64,000 bases of DNA, taken from NCBI GenBank assembly GCA_944325355.1, contig CALUZS010000003.1, forward strand, positions 62,001 to 126,000. Direction: 5' to 3'. Under the pieces are notes generated by a model. It saw only the letters and a program-made list of their open reading frames with translations, had not been told where the DNA came from and made no database searches. Shown piece after piece: positions 54,097 to 62,855 of the stretch (within the stretch, counting starts at the first letter, position 1; the number at the start of each line of letters is the position of its first letter). This stretch comes from an uncultured Parabacteroides sp. (GTDB lineage Bacteria > Bacteroidota > Bacteroidia > Bacteroidales > Tannerellaceae). Made by a program: the position numbers and the translations under genes.

Positions 54097-55260
54097 ATGA
54101 TAGATTATAGGCAGAAGTTATCGGAATTGCAGCGAACCGGGAGTTTGCGCCGTTTGCCGGATATTGCGCATGGCGGTATTTATATTGAATGCGATGGGCG
54201 GCGGATGTTGAATTTTTCTTCGAATGACTATTTGGGGCTTGCTTCCAGAACCGATTTGAGGAACGAGTTTCTGGAGCGGATAAAGGGTTCGGACATACCG
54301 CTTTCGTCTTCCTCTTCCCGGTTGCTTACCGGAAATTTTAAGGAATATGCCCGCTTTGAGGAGCTCTTGTCACGCACATTTGGGAGGGAAGCGGCACTTG
54401 TTTTCAATAGTGGCTACCATGCAAATACGGGAATCCTTCCGGCGCTGGTAGACAAGCAGACACTAATTATTGCCGATAAGCTGGTACATGCAAGTATTAT
54501 TGATGGAATTTTACTTGGCAAAGCCGAGTATAAACGGTTCCGGCATAACGATTACGGCCAGCTGGAAAAAATTGTATCCGAGGAGTCTTCCCGGTTTGAG
54601 CAATTGATAATCGTGACGGAAAGTGTATTCAGCATGGATGGCGATATTGCAGACTTGCAGCGGTTAGTCTCCCTGAAAAAAACGTATAAGAATATCTTGC
54701 TCTATGTGGATGAAGCTCATGCTGTCGGCGTACGGGGAGCTTCCGGATTGGGATTGGCGGAGGAGCTTGGTTGTATTCAGGATATTGATTTGCTGGTCGG
54801 CACTTTTGGCAAAGCGTTGGCTTCTATGGGCGCATATTTGCTATGCAGCCGGGTCATCAAGGAGTATCTGGTAAATACGATGCGCCCGCTCATTTTCAGT
54901 ACCGCCCTTCCTCCTTTACAGATAGCGTGGACGCAATTCCTCTTTGAACGGTTGCCTGAGTTCACTGCCGAGCGGGAGCATTTGTCCGCCATATCGCGGT
55001 TGCTGAGGGTCGCGCTGAACGGACAAGGCGGTGAAATCAGCGATAGCCATATAATACCTTATATCGTAGGAGAGAACCAACCTTGTGTGGAGGAAGCTTT
55101 GCGGTTACAGCGGGAGGGCTTTTATTGTCTGCCGGTTCGTCCACCGACAGTTCCTAAAGGGACGGCGCGGATTCGTTTTTCATTGAATGCGGCTATATCT
55201 GAAAAAGATATGGTTGCCCTTATCCAAGCATTGAATTATGGAAGTAATGAAATATATTGA
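54097..55260 (+). CDS. bioF: 8-Amino-7-oxononanoate synthase
   Basis: PLP alpha-oxoamine synthase joining pimeloyl-ACP and alanine. FSSNDYLGLASR, SSSSSRLLTGNFKEYARFE, FNSGYHANTGILPAL, ESVFSMDGDIADL, YVDEAHAVGVRG and the Lys in GTFGKALASMGAY (TFGKALAS replaces the more usual TLGKALGS). 387 residues. Its end overlaps bioG by 23 bases. Confidence 0.95.
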   Translation: MIDYRQKLSELQRTGSLRRLPDIAHGGIYIECDGRRMLNFSSNDYLGLASRTDLRNEFLERIKGSDIPLSSSSSRLLTGNFKEYARFEELLSRTFGREAALVFNSGYHANTGILPALVDKQTLIIADKLVHASIIDGILLGKAEYKRFRHNDYGQLEKIVSEESSRFEQLIIVTESVFSMDGDIADLQRLVSLKKTYKNILLYVDEAHAVGVRGASGLGLAEELGCIQDIDLLVGTFGKALASMGAYLLCSRVIKEYLVNTMRPLIFSTALPPLQIAWTQFLFERLPEFTAEREHLSAISRLLRVALNGQGGEISDSHIIPYIVGENQPCVEEALRLQREGFYCLPVRPPTVPKGTARIRFSLNAAISEKDMVALIQALNYGSNEIY

Positions 55261-55894
55261 CGAGGGATATCCTGATTTGTTGCTGTTTTTTGCAGGATGG
55301 TCTGCTTCTCCGGATTCTTTTGCCCGTTTGGCGGTTCCTGAACGGACGGATTATTGGGTTGTTTATGATTACAGAGATGTGGCTTTCCCTGAATTTGCAG
55401 GGTATGAACATGTAGATGTTGTGGCATGGTCGCTTGGTGTTTGGGTAGCAGCTGCGGTTCTGCCTGCTAAAATCCCTTACAGGAGGTGTATTGCCATTGA
55501 TGGAACATTACTCCCTGTAAATGATTCGTATGGTATCCCTGTCCCGGTTTTTAAAGGGACGCTCGATACGCTGTCGGAAACCAATTTTCGGAAATTCAAT
55601 GCCCGGATGTGTGGAAGCCGTGATGTTTTGCAGTTGTATGGAAAAACGGTTTTGCGTCCGTTGGCAGAGATAAAGGCTGAGCTTTCTTTTTTGTATCGGT
55701 GGATTTTGGAATGTCAGGATATTGCTCCTGTTTTCAGGTGGACAAAAGCCATTGTCTCTTCCGATGACAGAATATTCCCATATGTAAACCAGGTACGTTT
55801 TTGGGAAGAGAAAGCCGGTTGCCCGGTAACTGTTGTCAATGCATCTCATTATCCTTTTTATTTGTGGAAGTCATGGCAGGAAATTGTGGAATAG
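55238..55894 (+). CDS. bioG: Pimeloyl-ACP methyl ester esterase, BioG type
   Basis: Removes the methyl group from pimeloyl-ACP methyl ester, ending the BioC-started cycle; functionally replaces BioH. LLLFFAGWSASPDSFARL near the N-terminus and VVAWSLGVWVAAAV with the nucleophile Ser in the W-S-L-G context identify the DUF452/BioG family; IDGTLLPVNDSYGIP follows. 218 residues is normal. ATG 55247 is an alternative start. It overlaps both bioF (23 bases) and bioC (22 bases). Confidence 0.9.
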   Translation: MEVMKYIDEGYPDLLLFFAGWSASPDSFARLAVPERTDYWVVYDYRDVAFPEFAGYEHVDVVAWSLGVWVAAAVLPAKIPYRRCIAIDGTLLPVNDSYGIPVPVFKGTLDTLSETNFRKFNARMCGSRDVLQLYGKTVLRPLAEIKAELSFLYRWILECQDIAPVFRWTKAIVSSDDRIFPYVNQVRFWEEKAGCPVTVVNASHYPFYLWKSWQEIVE

Positions 55895-56646
55895 TTACCT
55901 TGGACAATATAGCCAGGTGTTTTGGAAATGCGTTGCCACATACTTATCAGGAACATGCGTTGGCGCAGAAGTTGATATGCCGGAAACTTGCCGGTATGCT
56001 TCGTGACTCAAAGGAACTGCAATATCAGTCGGTTTTGGAGATAGGGTGCGGAACAGGGAACCTTACCCGGTGGTTGAAAGAAATGTGTATTATCAGGCAA
56101 TGGACCTTGAATGATCTTTGTCCGGATTGTAAGAAAATGGTTTCGTCTCTTTTAAGTGGTGAAAAATGGCAGTTTAGGGCAGGGGATGCTTCACGAATGG
56201 ATTTTGAAGGTTCATTTGATTTGATTGCTTCAGCGTCCGTATTTCAATGGATTGCCGATCTGGGAAGTTTCATCTGCAAATTGCATGGGCTATTAAATGC
56301 CGGAGGCGTATTGTTGTTTAATTCCTTTCTTCCCGGTAATTTGTATGAGATTGTGGAACTGACCGGCAAAGGATTGTCATATCCCGGAGGAAATGCAGTA
56401 AGAAATATGCTTTCGAAATATTTCCGGGTTGAGGATTTTCAATCGGAAGATATTGTTTTGACATTCAACTCTCCGAAAGAGGTGTTGGAGCACATGAAAC
56501 AGACAGGTGTAAATGCTACCGGTGGAGAGTTGTGGACTCCGGGAAAGTTGAAGCGTTTCTGTAAGGCATATGAGGAACGTTTTTCGGAGAATGGAAAAGT
56601 CTTTTTGACATATCGCCCTTATTATGTTTTGGCTAAACGGAAATAA
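55873..56646 (+). CDS. bioC: Malonyl-ACP O-methyltransferase
   Basis: SAM-dependent methyltransferase that caps malonyl-ACP so the fatty-acid machinery can build pimelate. RCFGNALPHTYQEHALAQKL is the BioC N-terminus; VLEIGCGTGNLTRWL is the SAM-binding motif; GDASRMDF and DLIASASVFQWIADL complete the fold. Start ATG 55873 (257 residues) overlaps bioG; a longer version beginning inside bioG is not supported by the family. bioD follows after 11 bases. Confidence 0.92.
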   Translation: MAGNCGIVTLDNIARCFGNALPHTYQEHALAQKLICRKLAGMLRDSKELQYQSVLEIGCGTGNLTRWLKEMCIIRQWTLNDLCPDCKKMVSSLLSGEKWQFRAGDASRMDFEGSFDLIASASVFQWIADLGSFICKLHGLLNAGGVLLFNSFLPGNLYEIVELTGKGLSYPGGNAVRNMLSKYFRVEDFQSEDIVLTFNSPKEVLEHMKQTGVNATGGELWTPGKLKRFCKAYEERFSENGKVFLTYRPYYVLAKRK

Positions 56647-56657
56647 GAATTAATTAT

Positions 56658-57338
56658 ATGAAAGGAAAAGTTTTATTTGTTTCAGGTATAGATACCAATG
56701 TCGGAAAAACCTTTGCAACGGCGGTGATTGCCTGTAACCTGGCAAAGGCAGGGAAAAGCGTGATTACGCAGAAAATGATACAGACGGGGTGCGAACGTGT
56801 CTCGGAAGATATAGAAATGCACCGCAAGATTCAAGGGATTCCTTTTACGGAAGAAGACTTGGAAGGTGTGACTTGTCCGTATATATTTTCTTATCCTTGT
56901 TCCCCGCACATGGCAGCTGCAAAAGACGGGAAGATAATCGATACCAATAAGATAGCGGCTGCTACGGAACTCCTCCGGGAAAAGTATGAGTATGTATTGC
57001 TGGAGGGTGCCGGGGGATTGATGGTTCCTATTGATTTTACCTTGCTGACAATCGATTATATCCGGCAGCAGAGTTATCCGTTGGTGCTGGTCACTTCCGG
57101 AAAATTGGGTAGCATCAACCATACGTTGTTGAGCATGTATGCGTGCAAGCAGTATGGAATAGAGGTAAAAGCGCTTGTGTATAACTTATTTCCGGAAGAG
57201 GATAAACTGATTACGGAAAATACATTGGAGTATTTGTCACAATACCTGGAACGGGAGTCCCCGCAAACGGCACTTCTTTCATTGGAGGAGGTGAAAGAGG
57301 GTTGTTCCCCTTCATTGGATGTTGTTTCTCTTTTATAA
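56658..57338 (+). CDS. bioD: Dethiobiotin synthetase
   Basis: ATP-dependent carboxylation of DAPA to dethiobiotin. SGIDTNVGKTFATAVIACNL (P-loop G-x-D-T-x-V-G-K-T), MIQTGCERVSEDIEMH (Lys/Thr substrate region), FSYPCSPHMAAA and LLEGAGGLMVPID. 226 residues. Last gene of the biotin operon, completing bioB-A-F-G-C-D: all steps from malonyl-ACP to biotin are covered. Confidence 0.95.
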   Translation: MKGKVLFVSGIDTNVGKTFATAVIACNLAKAGKSVITQKMIQTGCERVSEDIEMHRKIQGIPFTEEDLEGVTCPYIFSYPCSPHMAAAKDGKIIDTNKIAAATELLREKYEYVLLEGAGGLMVPIDFTLLTIDYIRQQSYPLVLVTSGKLGSINHTLLSMYACKQYGIEVKALVYNLFPEEDKLITENTLEYLSQYLERESPQTALLSLEEVKEGCSPSLDVVSLL

Positions 57339-57340
57339 TC

Positions 57341-57395
57341 GGAGAAAGGAGCTTCGTTGAATCCCGAATAAAAGGTTCGGCGAAGTCCCTTTCCC
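57341..57395. terminator. Probable terminator between bioD and mtnA
   Basis: Imperfect hairpin with arms 57341-57363 and 57374-57395 (GAAAGG/CCTTTC and CTTCG/CGAAG paired) between convergent genes. T-run is weak on both strands. Confidence 0.5.
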
Positions 57396-57400
57396 GGATT

Positions 57401-58456
57401 TTAGCTGTTGAAGAGTTTCTTTAATTCAGATGGCCGGAAGATTCCTTTTTCGGTGACGATAGCCGAGATCAGATAATGTGGTGTTACATCGAAAGCCGGA
57501 TTGAATACCTTGCATTTGTTGGGTACCATCCGGTGTTTGTACCATAAATCCGTGACTTCTTCGGCAGCCCGTTCTTCAATCGTTATATGTTCTCCGTCGG
57601 GGCATTCCGCATCGATGCTTGAGGTCGGTCCTAAAACATAAAAAGGAATGCCATAGTGTTTAGCCAGGATGGCTAATCCCGAAGTGCCGATTTTATTTGC
57701 CGCATCTCCGTTCACCGCTATTCTGTCGCAACCTACTAAAACAGCTTGTATCCATCCCTTTTGCATAACGGCAGATGCCATGTTATCGCAGATAAGCGTG
57801 ACGTTTACTCCTGCACGTTGCAGTTCGTATGCCGTCAGTCTTGCGCCTTGCAATAACGGTCGGGTCTCGTCGGCATAGACTTGGAAGCGGTATCCTTTTT
57901 CTTCACCTAAGTAAACAGGAGCTAATGCCGTTCCATATTCGGAGACTGCCAAATGACCGGCATTGCAGTGAGTCAGTATTCCCGTACCGGGGGATAGCAG
58001 TTGCAATCCGTATTCTCCGATTTTCCGGCATGCTGTTGCATCTTCATCCCGGATAGTCACGGCTTCGCATAACAATTTCTCTTTTTGTTCGCGGACAGGC
58101 AGGTTTTGGTTTTGCAGGAGAATTTGTTTCATTCGGTTCAACGCGGCAGACAGATTCACGGCGGTTGGTCGTGCTCCTGAAAGATAATCCATTATTTTTA
58201 GGAAGTGGTTGTAAAATTCGCTACCCGATTCCGTTTGAAATTTGTTGCAGCATACGTATATGCCATAAGCGGCAGTAATGCCTATGGCGGGGGCTCCACG
58301 CACTTTCAATTTTTTGATGGCATCATAAATTTCTTCGGGCTCGGAAAGTTTTAGATATATCTCTTCTAGAGGAAGCCGTGTCTGGTCCAATATGACAACC
58401 GATTGCTTCTGTTCGTCCAAACAGACGGTTTTTAAATCTGATAAAAGATGTTTCAT
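57401..58456 (-). CDS. mtnA: S-methyl-5-thioribose-1-phosphate isomerase
   Basis: Methionine-salvage isomerase, aldose-to-ketose conversion of MTR-1-P. KVRGAPAIGITAAYG, ILTHCNAGHLA (catalytic Cys), CDNMASAVMQKG, NGDAANKIGTSGLAILAKHY (catalytic Asp) and GPTSSIDAECPDGEHI. Start ATG at 58456 gives 351 residues; a start further upstream would read through the recQ terminator and is rejected. No other mtn gene is in the window, so the rest of the pathway is elsewhere or the enzyme has a side role. Confidence 0.93.
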   Translation of the reverse strand: MKHLLSDLKTVCLDEQKQSVVILDQTRLPLEEIYLKLSEPEEIYDAIKKLKVRGAPAIGITAAYGIYVCCNKFQTESGSEFYNHFLKIMDYLSGARPTAVNLSAALNRMKQILLQNQNLPVREQKEKLLCEAVTIRDEDATACRKIGEYGLQLLSPGTGILTHCNAGHLAVSEYGTALAPVYLGEEKGYRFQVYADETRPLLQGARLTAYELQRAGVNVTLICDNMASAVMQKGWIQAVLVGCDRIAVNGDAANKIGTSGLAILAKHYGIPFYVLGPTSSIDAECPDGEHITIEERAAEEVTDLWYKHRMVPNKCKVFNPAFDVTPHYLISAIVTEKGIFRPSELKKLFNS

Positions 58457-58520
58457 CTTATTGTATTTGAAATAAAGGTACGATTTTATGCGGAGATGGG
58501 GAGTCATTGGGTAAATGAAA

Positions 58521-58560
58521 TAAGAAAGCCTTCTACAGGTACCTGCAGAAGGCTTTCTTA
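58521..58560 (-). terminator. Intrinsic terminator of the recQ transcript
   Basis: Nearly perfect 40-base palindrome (core AAGAAAGCCTTCT with AGAAGGCTTTCTT; inner CAGG/CCTG) 12 bases after the recQ stop on the minus strand, T-rich on the exit side. It separates recQ from mtnA. Confidence 0.85.
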
Positions 58561-58572
58561 CCATGAGATTCA

Positions 58573-60753
58573 TTAATTCGCCATTTCCGACAGGAATTTG
58601 ATACGAACCAGCCGGATATCTTCTTCGGTATAGTCGCCGCCTAATTCTTCGATTGCTTCTTCCAAGTCGTCGGTTTCCGAATCTTTGAAGTATTCGTAAA
58701 TGTCGTTGATATAGTCTTCATCCATTTCTTCGTTCAGATAATAATCGATATTAATCCGTGTCCCGGAGAATACGATTGCTTCGATTTCATCCAGCAGCTC
58801 AGAGAAGTCCAGCCCGTTGGCGATAGCGATTTCATCAAGGGGGACTTTCCGGTCTATCCGTTGGATGATAGAAACTTTCAGTTTCGATTTGTTTGGGACT
58901 GTCCGTACTCTTAAATCTTCCGGACGTTCAATTTCATTTTCTTCGACATGCCTTTTGATAAGTTCTATGAATTCTTGTCCATACCGTTTTGCTTTCCCTT
59001 CACCTACCCCCGGGATATTTTTCAACTCTTCCAGCGTTATCGGATATGTCGTTGCCATAGCCTCTAACGACGGGTCTTGGAAAATGACGTACGGCGGAAC
59101 TTGCAAACGCTTAGACAGCTTTTTCCTTAAATCTTTCATCATCGAATAGAGAGCCGGGTCGACGGCGCAAGAAGCACCTCCCCGCACCGGAATTTCTTCT
59201 TCCTCCTTTTCAAACTCGTTATCTTCCGATATTTTGAAAGAAACAGGTTTATCCATAAACTCACGTCCTTTCTGGGTAATTTTCAACAATCCGTAATTTT
59301 CTATATCTTTTGCCAGATAACCTGCAATCAGGGCTTGTCGTATTACCGCATTCCACGTCTTATCATCTTGATCTTGTCCTGAGCCGAATATGTCTAATTC
59401 GTTATGCTTGTATGCTTGTATTTCGGAAGTCTCGTTTCCTTCCAGCATATTTACTATGTATTCGGCTTTGAATTTCTCTTTTAATGTGCTTATTATGTCT
59501 AGTACAGCGCCTAATAACTCTTTTGCTTCCACTTGCTTTTTAGGATTCAAACAATTATCACAATTACCACAATTCTCTTCTAAATAATTCTCTCCAAAAT
59601 AGTGCAACAGAACTTTCCGGCGGCAAACAGAAGTCTCTGCGTATGCAGCAGTTTCCAACAGCAACTGTTTCCCGATTTCCTGCTCGGCAACAGGTTTCCC
59701 TTGCATGAATTTTTCCAGCTTTTGCAAATCCTTGTACGAATAGAATGCAATACATTGCCCTTCCCCTCCGTCTCTTCCGGCGCGTCCGGTTTCTTGGTAA
59801 TATCCTTCCAGGCTCTTCGGCATGTCATAGTGTATGACATATCGTACGTCCGGTTTGTCTATTCCCATTCCGAATGCGATAGTAGCAACAATCACATCCG
59901 TCTTTTCCATTAGAAATGCGTCTTGGTTTGCTGAGCGTACTTGGGATTCCATTCCTGCATGATAGGGCAAAGCTTTTATGCCGTTTGCATTCAGTATGTC
60001 TGCAAATTCTTCAACCTTTTTCCTGCTCAAGCAGTATATTATTCCGGATTTCCCTTCGTTTGCTTTTATAAATTTGATGATTTCTTTGTCAACGTTTGAA
60101 TTTTTAGACCTTATCTCATAATATAAGTTTTCCCGATTGAAAGAGGATTTGAAGACTGTTGCATCCGTCATTCCCAAATTTTTCTGAATATCGTGTTGCA
60201 CTTTCGGTGTGGCAGTGGCAGTCAGTGCAATCAATGGGCGTTTCCCTATTTCATCCACGGTGGGGCGTATCCTGCGGTATTCGGGGCGGAAGTCATGCCC
60301 CCATTCGGAAATGCAATGGGCTTCATCGATTGCATAGAAAGAAATCTTCACTTGCCGTAAAAAGTCAACGTATTCCTCTTTGGTCAATGATTCGGGGGCT
60401 ACGTATAGCAATTTGGTCTTCCCGGATAAAATATCATCTTTTACCTGGTCGACAGCAGATTTATTTAACGAAGAATTGATGAAATGGGCAACTCCGTCTT
60501 CTTCGCTAAAGTTGCGCATTGCATCTACTTGATTTTTCATCAAAGCTATTAGCGGTGAAATGACGATAGCTGTACCTTCCATTAAAAGGGATGGCAGTTG
60601 GTAACACAACGATTTCCCTCCTCCTGTGGGCATCAAGACAAATGTATCGTTTCCTGCCAATACATTTTCAATTATCGCTTTCTGATTTCCTTTAAAAGTA
60701 TCAAAGCCAAAATGTTTCTTCAGTTCTTCTGTTAAAAAATCTTTCTTTGCCAT
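58573..60753 (-). CDS. recQ: ATP-dependent DNA helicase RecQ
   Basis: 3'-5' helicase of DNA repair. Helicase core: MPTGGGKSLCYQLP (Walker A), AIDEAHCISEWGHDFRPEYR (DEAH), LTATATPKVQHD, ATIAFGMGIDKPDVRYVIH and QETGRAGRDG. The RQC zinc cluster is CRRKVLLHYFGENYLEENC with CGNCDNC. An HRDC domain (about residues 525-605, LRKKLSKRLQVPPYVIF to IPGVGEGKAKRYG) is followed by a ~120-residue acidic helical tail common in Bacteroidetes RecQ. 19 bases downstream of clpX. Confidence 0.95.
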   Translation of the reverse strand: MAKKDFLTEELKKHFGFDTFKGNQKAIIENVLAGNDTFVLMPTGGGKSLCYQLPSLLMEGTAIVISPLIALMKNQVDAMRNFSEEDGVAHFINSSLNKSAVDQVKDDILSGKTKLLYVAPESLTKEEYVDFLRQVKISFYAIDEAHCISEWGHDFRPEYRRIRPTVDEIGKRPLIALTATATPKVQHDIQKNLGMTDATVFKSSFNRENLYYEIRSKNSNVDKEIIKFIKANEGKSGIIYCLSRKKVEEFADILNANGIKALPYHAGMESQVRSANQDAFLMEKTDVIVATIAFGMGIDKPDVRYVIHYDMPKSLEGYYQETGRAGRDGGEGQCIAFYSYKDLQKLEKFMQGKPVAEQEIGKQLLLETAAYAETSVCRRKVLLHYFGENYLEENCGNCDNCLNPKKQVEAKELLGAVLDIISTLKEKFKAEYIVNMLEGNETSEIQAYKHNELDIFGSGQDQDDKTWNAVIRQALIAGYLAKDIENYGLLKITQKGREFMDKPVSFKISEDNEFEKEEEEIPVRGGASCAVDPALYSMMKDLRKKLSKRLQVPPYVIFQDPSLEAMATTYPITLEELKNIPGVGEGKAKRYGQEFIELIKRHVEENEIERPEDLRVRTVPNKSKLKVSIIQRIDRKVPLDEIAIANGLDFSELLDEIEAIVFSGTRINIDYYLNEEMDEDYINDIYEYFKDSETDDLEEAIEELGGDYTEEDIRLVRIKFLSEMAN

Positions 60754-60772
60754 ACTCTTATCCTTATATGAT

Positions 60773-62002
60773 TTAAGTCAATTGCAAACGATTTACATCG
60801 GATTTTTCAAATTTTTCTTTTGCATATTCAACAGTGACATGCAATTCTTTGATGTTTCCGGAAGGCATAGAATACATTGCATCCATCATGATTGCTTCAA
60901 CAATCGAACGTAAACCACGGGCACCCAATTTGAACTTTAAGGCGTTATCTACAATATATTCGTAAACTGATTCATCGAATGTAAGTGTAATGCCATCCAT
61001 TTTAAACAATTTGATATATTGTTTGATGATGGAATTTTTAGGCTCCGTCAGAATGTTCCGAAGTGCATTCCTGTCTAACGGATCAAGATAAGTCAATATC
61101 GGTAATCTACCGATTATTTCCGGTATCAATCCGAAAGATTTTAAATCAGCCGGTGTAATATATTTTAATAAATTGTTTTTGTCGATAGCGGCATTGTTCC
61201 TTTTAGCTGCATATCCTATTACTTGCGTGTTCAGCCGGCTTGCTATTTTTTTCTCGATACCGTCGAAAGCTCCGCCGCAAATGAACAGGATATTTTTCGT
61301 ATCAACAGCAATCATTTTTTGTTCCGGATGCTTCCGTCCGCCCTGCGGTGGAACATTAACAATGGAACCTTCCAATAACTTCAACAATCCTTGCTGGACG
61401 CCTTCTCCGCTTACGTCTCTGGTAATGGAGGGATTATCACCTTTTCTTGCAATTTTATCTATTTCGTCAATGAAAACGATACCTCTTTGGGCAGCGTTGA
61501 CGTCATAGTCGGCAGCTTGTAACAGGCGTGTCAGGATACTTTCAATATCTTCGCCTACATAACCGGCTTCCGTCAGAACAGTCGCGTCAACGATTGCAAA
61601 CGGAACATGCAATAGCTTTGCGATGGTTCGTGCCAATAATGTTTTGCCGGTTCCGGTTGCCCCAACCATAATGATGTTTGATTTTTCAATTTCCACATCA
61701 TCATTGTCATTGTTCTGCAACAATCTTTTATAATGGTTGTATACGGAAACCGACAAATACCGTTTTGCTTCTTCTTGCCCTATGACATACTGATCCAAAA
61801 AACGTTTGATGTCTTCCGGTTTAGGCAAGTCTTTCTGGTCTAAACCTAAAGAACTTTTTGGCTTAGGGAGTTGTTCCTGCACAATTTCGTACGCTTGCCT
61901 TGCGCAATCGTCGCATATTGCACCGGATATCCCGTTTATCAATAAATTAACGTCCTTACTGCTTCGTCCACAAAATGTACAAATATCGCCTGCTTTGGCC
62001 AT
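60773..62002 (-). CDS. clpX: ATP-dependent Clp protease ATP-binding subunit ClpX
   Basis: AAA+ unfoldase partner of ClpP. N-terminal zinc finger CTFCGRSSKDVNL to CDDCAR; Walker A GATGTGKTLLAR; pore loop GYVGED; Walker B VFIDEIDKIARK; second loop GVQQGLLKLLEG; sensor region IGRLPILTYLDPL; C-terminal LGARGLRSIVE. 409 residues. Seven bases after clpP on the minus strand. Confidence 0.96.
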   Translation of the reverse strand: MAKAGDICTFCGRSSKDVNLLINGISGAICDDCARQAYEIVQEQLPKPKSSLGLDQKDLPKPEDIKRFLDQYVIGQEEAKRYLSVSVYNHYKRLLQNNDNDDVEIEKSNIIMVGATGTGKTLLARTIAKLLHVPFAIVDATVLTEAGYVGEDIESILTRLLQAADYDVNAAQRGIVFIDEIDKIARKGDNPSITRDVSGEGVQQGLLKLLEGSIVNVPPQGGRKHPEQKMIAVDTKNILFICGGAFDGIEKKIASRLNTQVIGYAAKRNNAAIDKNNLLKYITPADLKSFGLIPEIIGRLPILTYLDPLDRNALRNILTEPKNSIIKQYIKLFKMDGITLTFDESVYEYIVDNALKFKLGARGLRSIVEAIMMDAMYSMPSGNIKELHVTVEYAKEKFEKSDVNRLQLT

Positions 62003-62009
62003 GATTATC

Positions 62010-62678
62010 TTATTTGCGGGTTAATATCTCATCGATCATGCCGTATTCTTTTGCTTCGGAAGCTGTCATCCAGAAATCCCGGTCGCTGTCGCGTTCTATT
62101 TCTTCGTAACTTTTTCCGGAATGATTCGATATTATCGTATAAAGTTCTTTTTTCAATTTCTGTATCTCACGGGCCGTTATCTCAATATCGGAAGCTTGTC
62201 CTTGGGCTCCTCCCATTGGTTGGTGTATCATTACACGTGAATGTGGAAGGGCTTGACGTTTGCCTTTCTCTCCGGCTACCAATAATACGGCAGCCATTGA
62301 TGCAGCCATGCCTGTACAGATGGTACATACATTACTTCCGATGATTTGCATTGTGTCGTAAATGCCTAGCCCTGCATAAACAGATCCGCCCGGCGAATTG
62401 ATATAAATGGAAATGTCTTTGCTTGAATCGACAGAATCCAAATATAATAATTGGGCTTGTATCGTATTTGCGGTATAGTCATCAATTTGCGTTCCGAGAA
62501 AGATAATCCGTTCCATCATTAAACGGGAGAATACGTCTAACTGTGTTACGTTTAATTGGCGTTCTTCCAAAATGTACGGGTTCAAATAACTGGCTTGCGT
62601 TCTGATGACATCGTCAAGCACCATGCTGTTTATCCCTAAATGTTTGACGGCATATTTCCTGAAATCGTTCATATCCAT
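62010..62678 (-). CDS. clpP: ATP-dependent Clp protease proteolytic subunit
   Basis: Serine protease of the ClpXP complex. Catalytic Ser in CTGMAASMAAVLL, His in SRVMIHQPMGGAQGQ, Asp in DRDFWMTASEAKEYG. INSPGGSVYAGLGIYDTM is the substrate-binding strand. Start ATG at 62678 (62672 also possible) gives about 223 residues, as in other Bacteroidales; the further upstream in-frame ATG at 62738 would add 20 unsupported residues. Confidence 0.95.
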   Translation of the reverse strand: MDMNDFRKYAVKHLGINSMVLDDVIRTQASYLNPYILEERQLNVTQLDVFSRLMMERIIFLGTQIDDYTANTIQAQLLYLDSVDSSKDISIYINSPGGSVYAGLGIYDTMQIIGSNVCTICTGMAASMAAVLLVAGEKGKRQALPHSRVMIHQPMGGAQGQASDIEITAREIQKLKKELYTIISNHSGKSYEEIERDSDRDFWMTASEAKEYGMIDEILTRK

Positions 62679-62855
62679 AGCTTTAGTATAATCATTTTTT
62701 GTGTTAAAACGAGGAAAGGGATTTCCCTCAATGCCCATTTTTTATGGAAAACAAAGTTATAAATAATTTCTAATCGAAACAATATCTTTGGTTTTCCTCT
62801 AAAAAAATTGAGAGAAATCCCTTCTGAAAAAGAGTAGTGGAAGATGTTATTCCTA

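Noticed and set aside
58457..58573. N-terminal extension of MtnA reading back to the recQ stop
   Set aside because: The extension would translate through the recQ terminator palindrome and is absent from the MtnA family.
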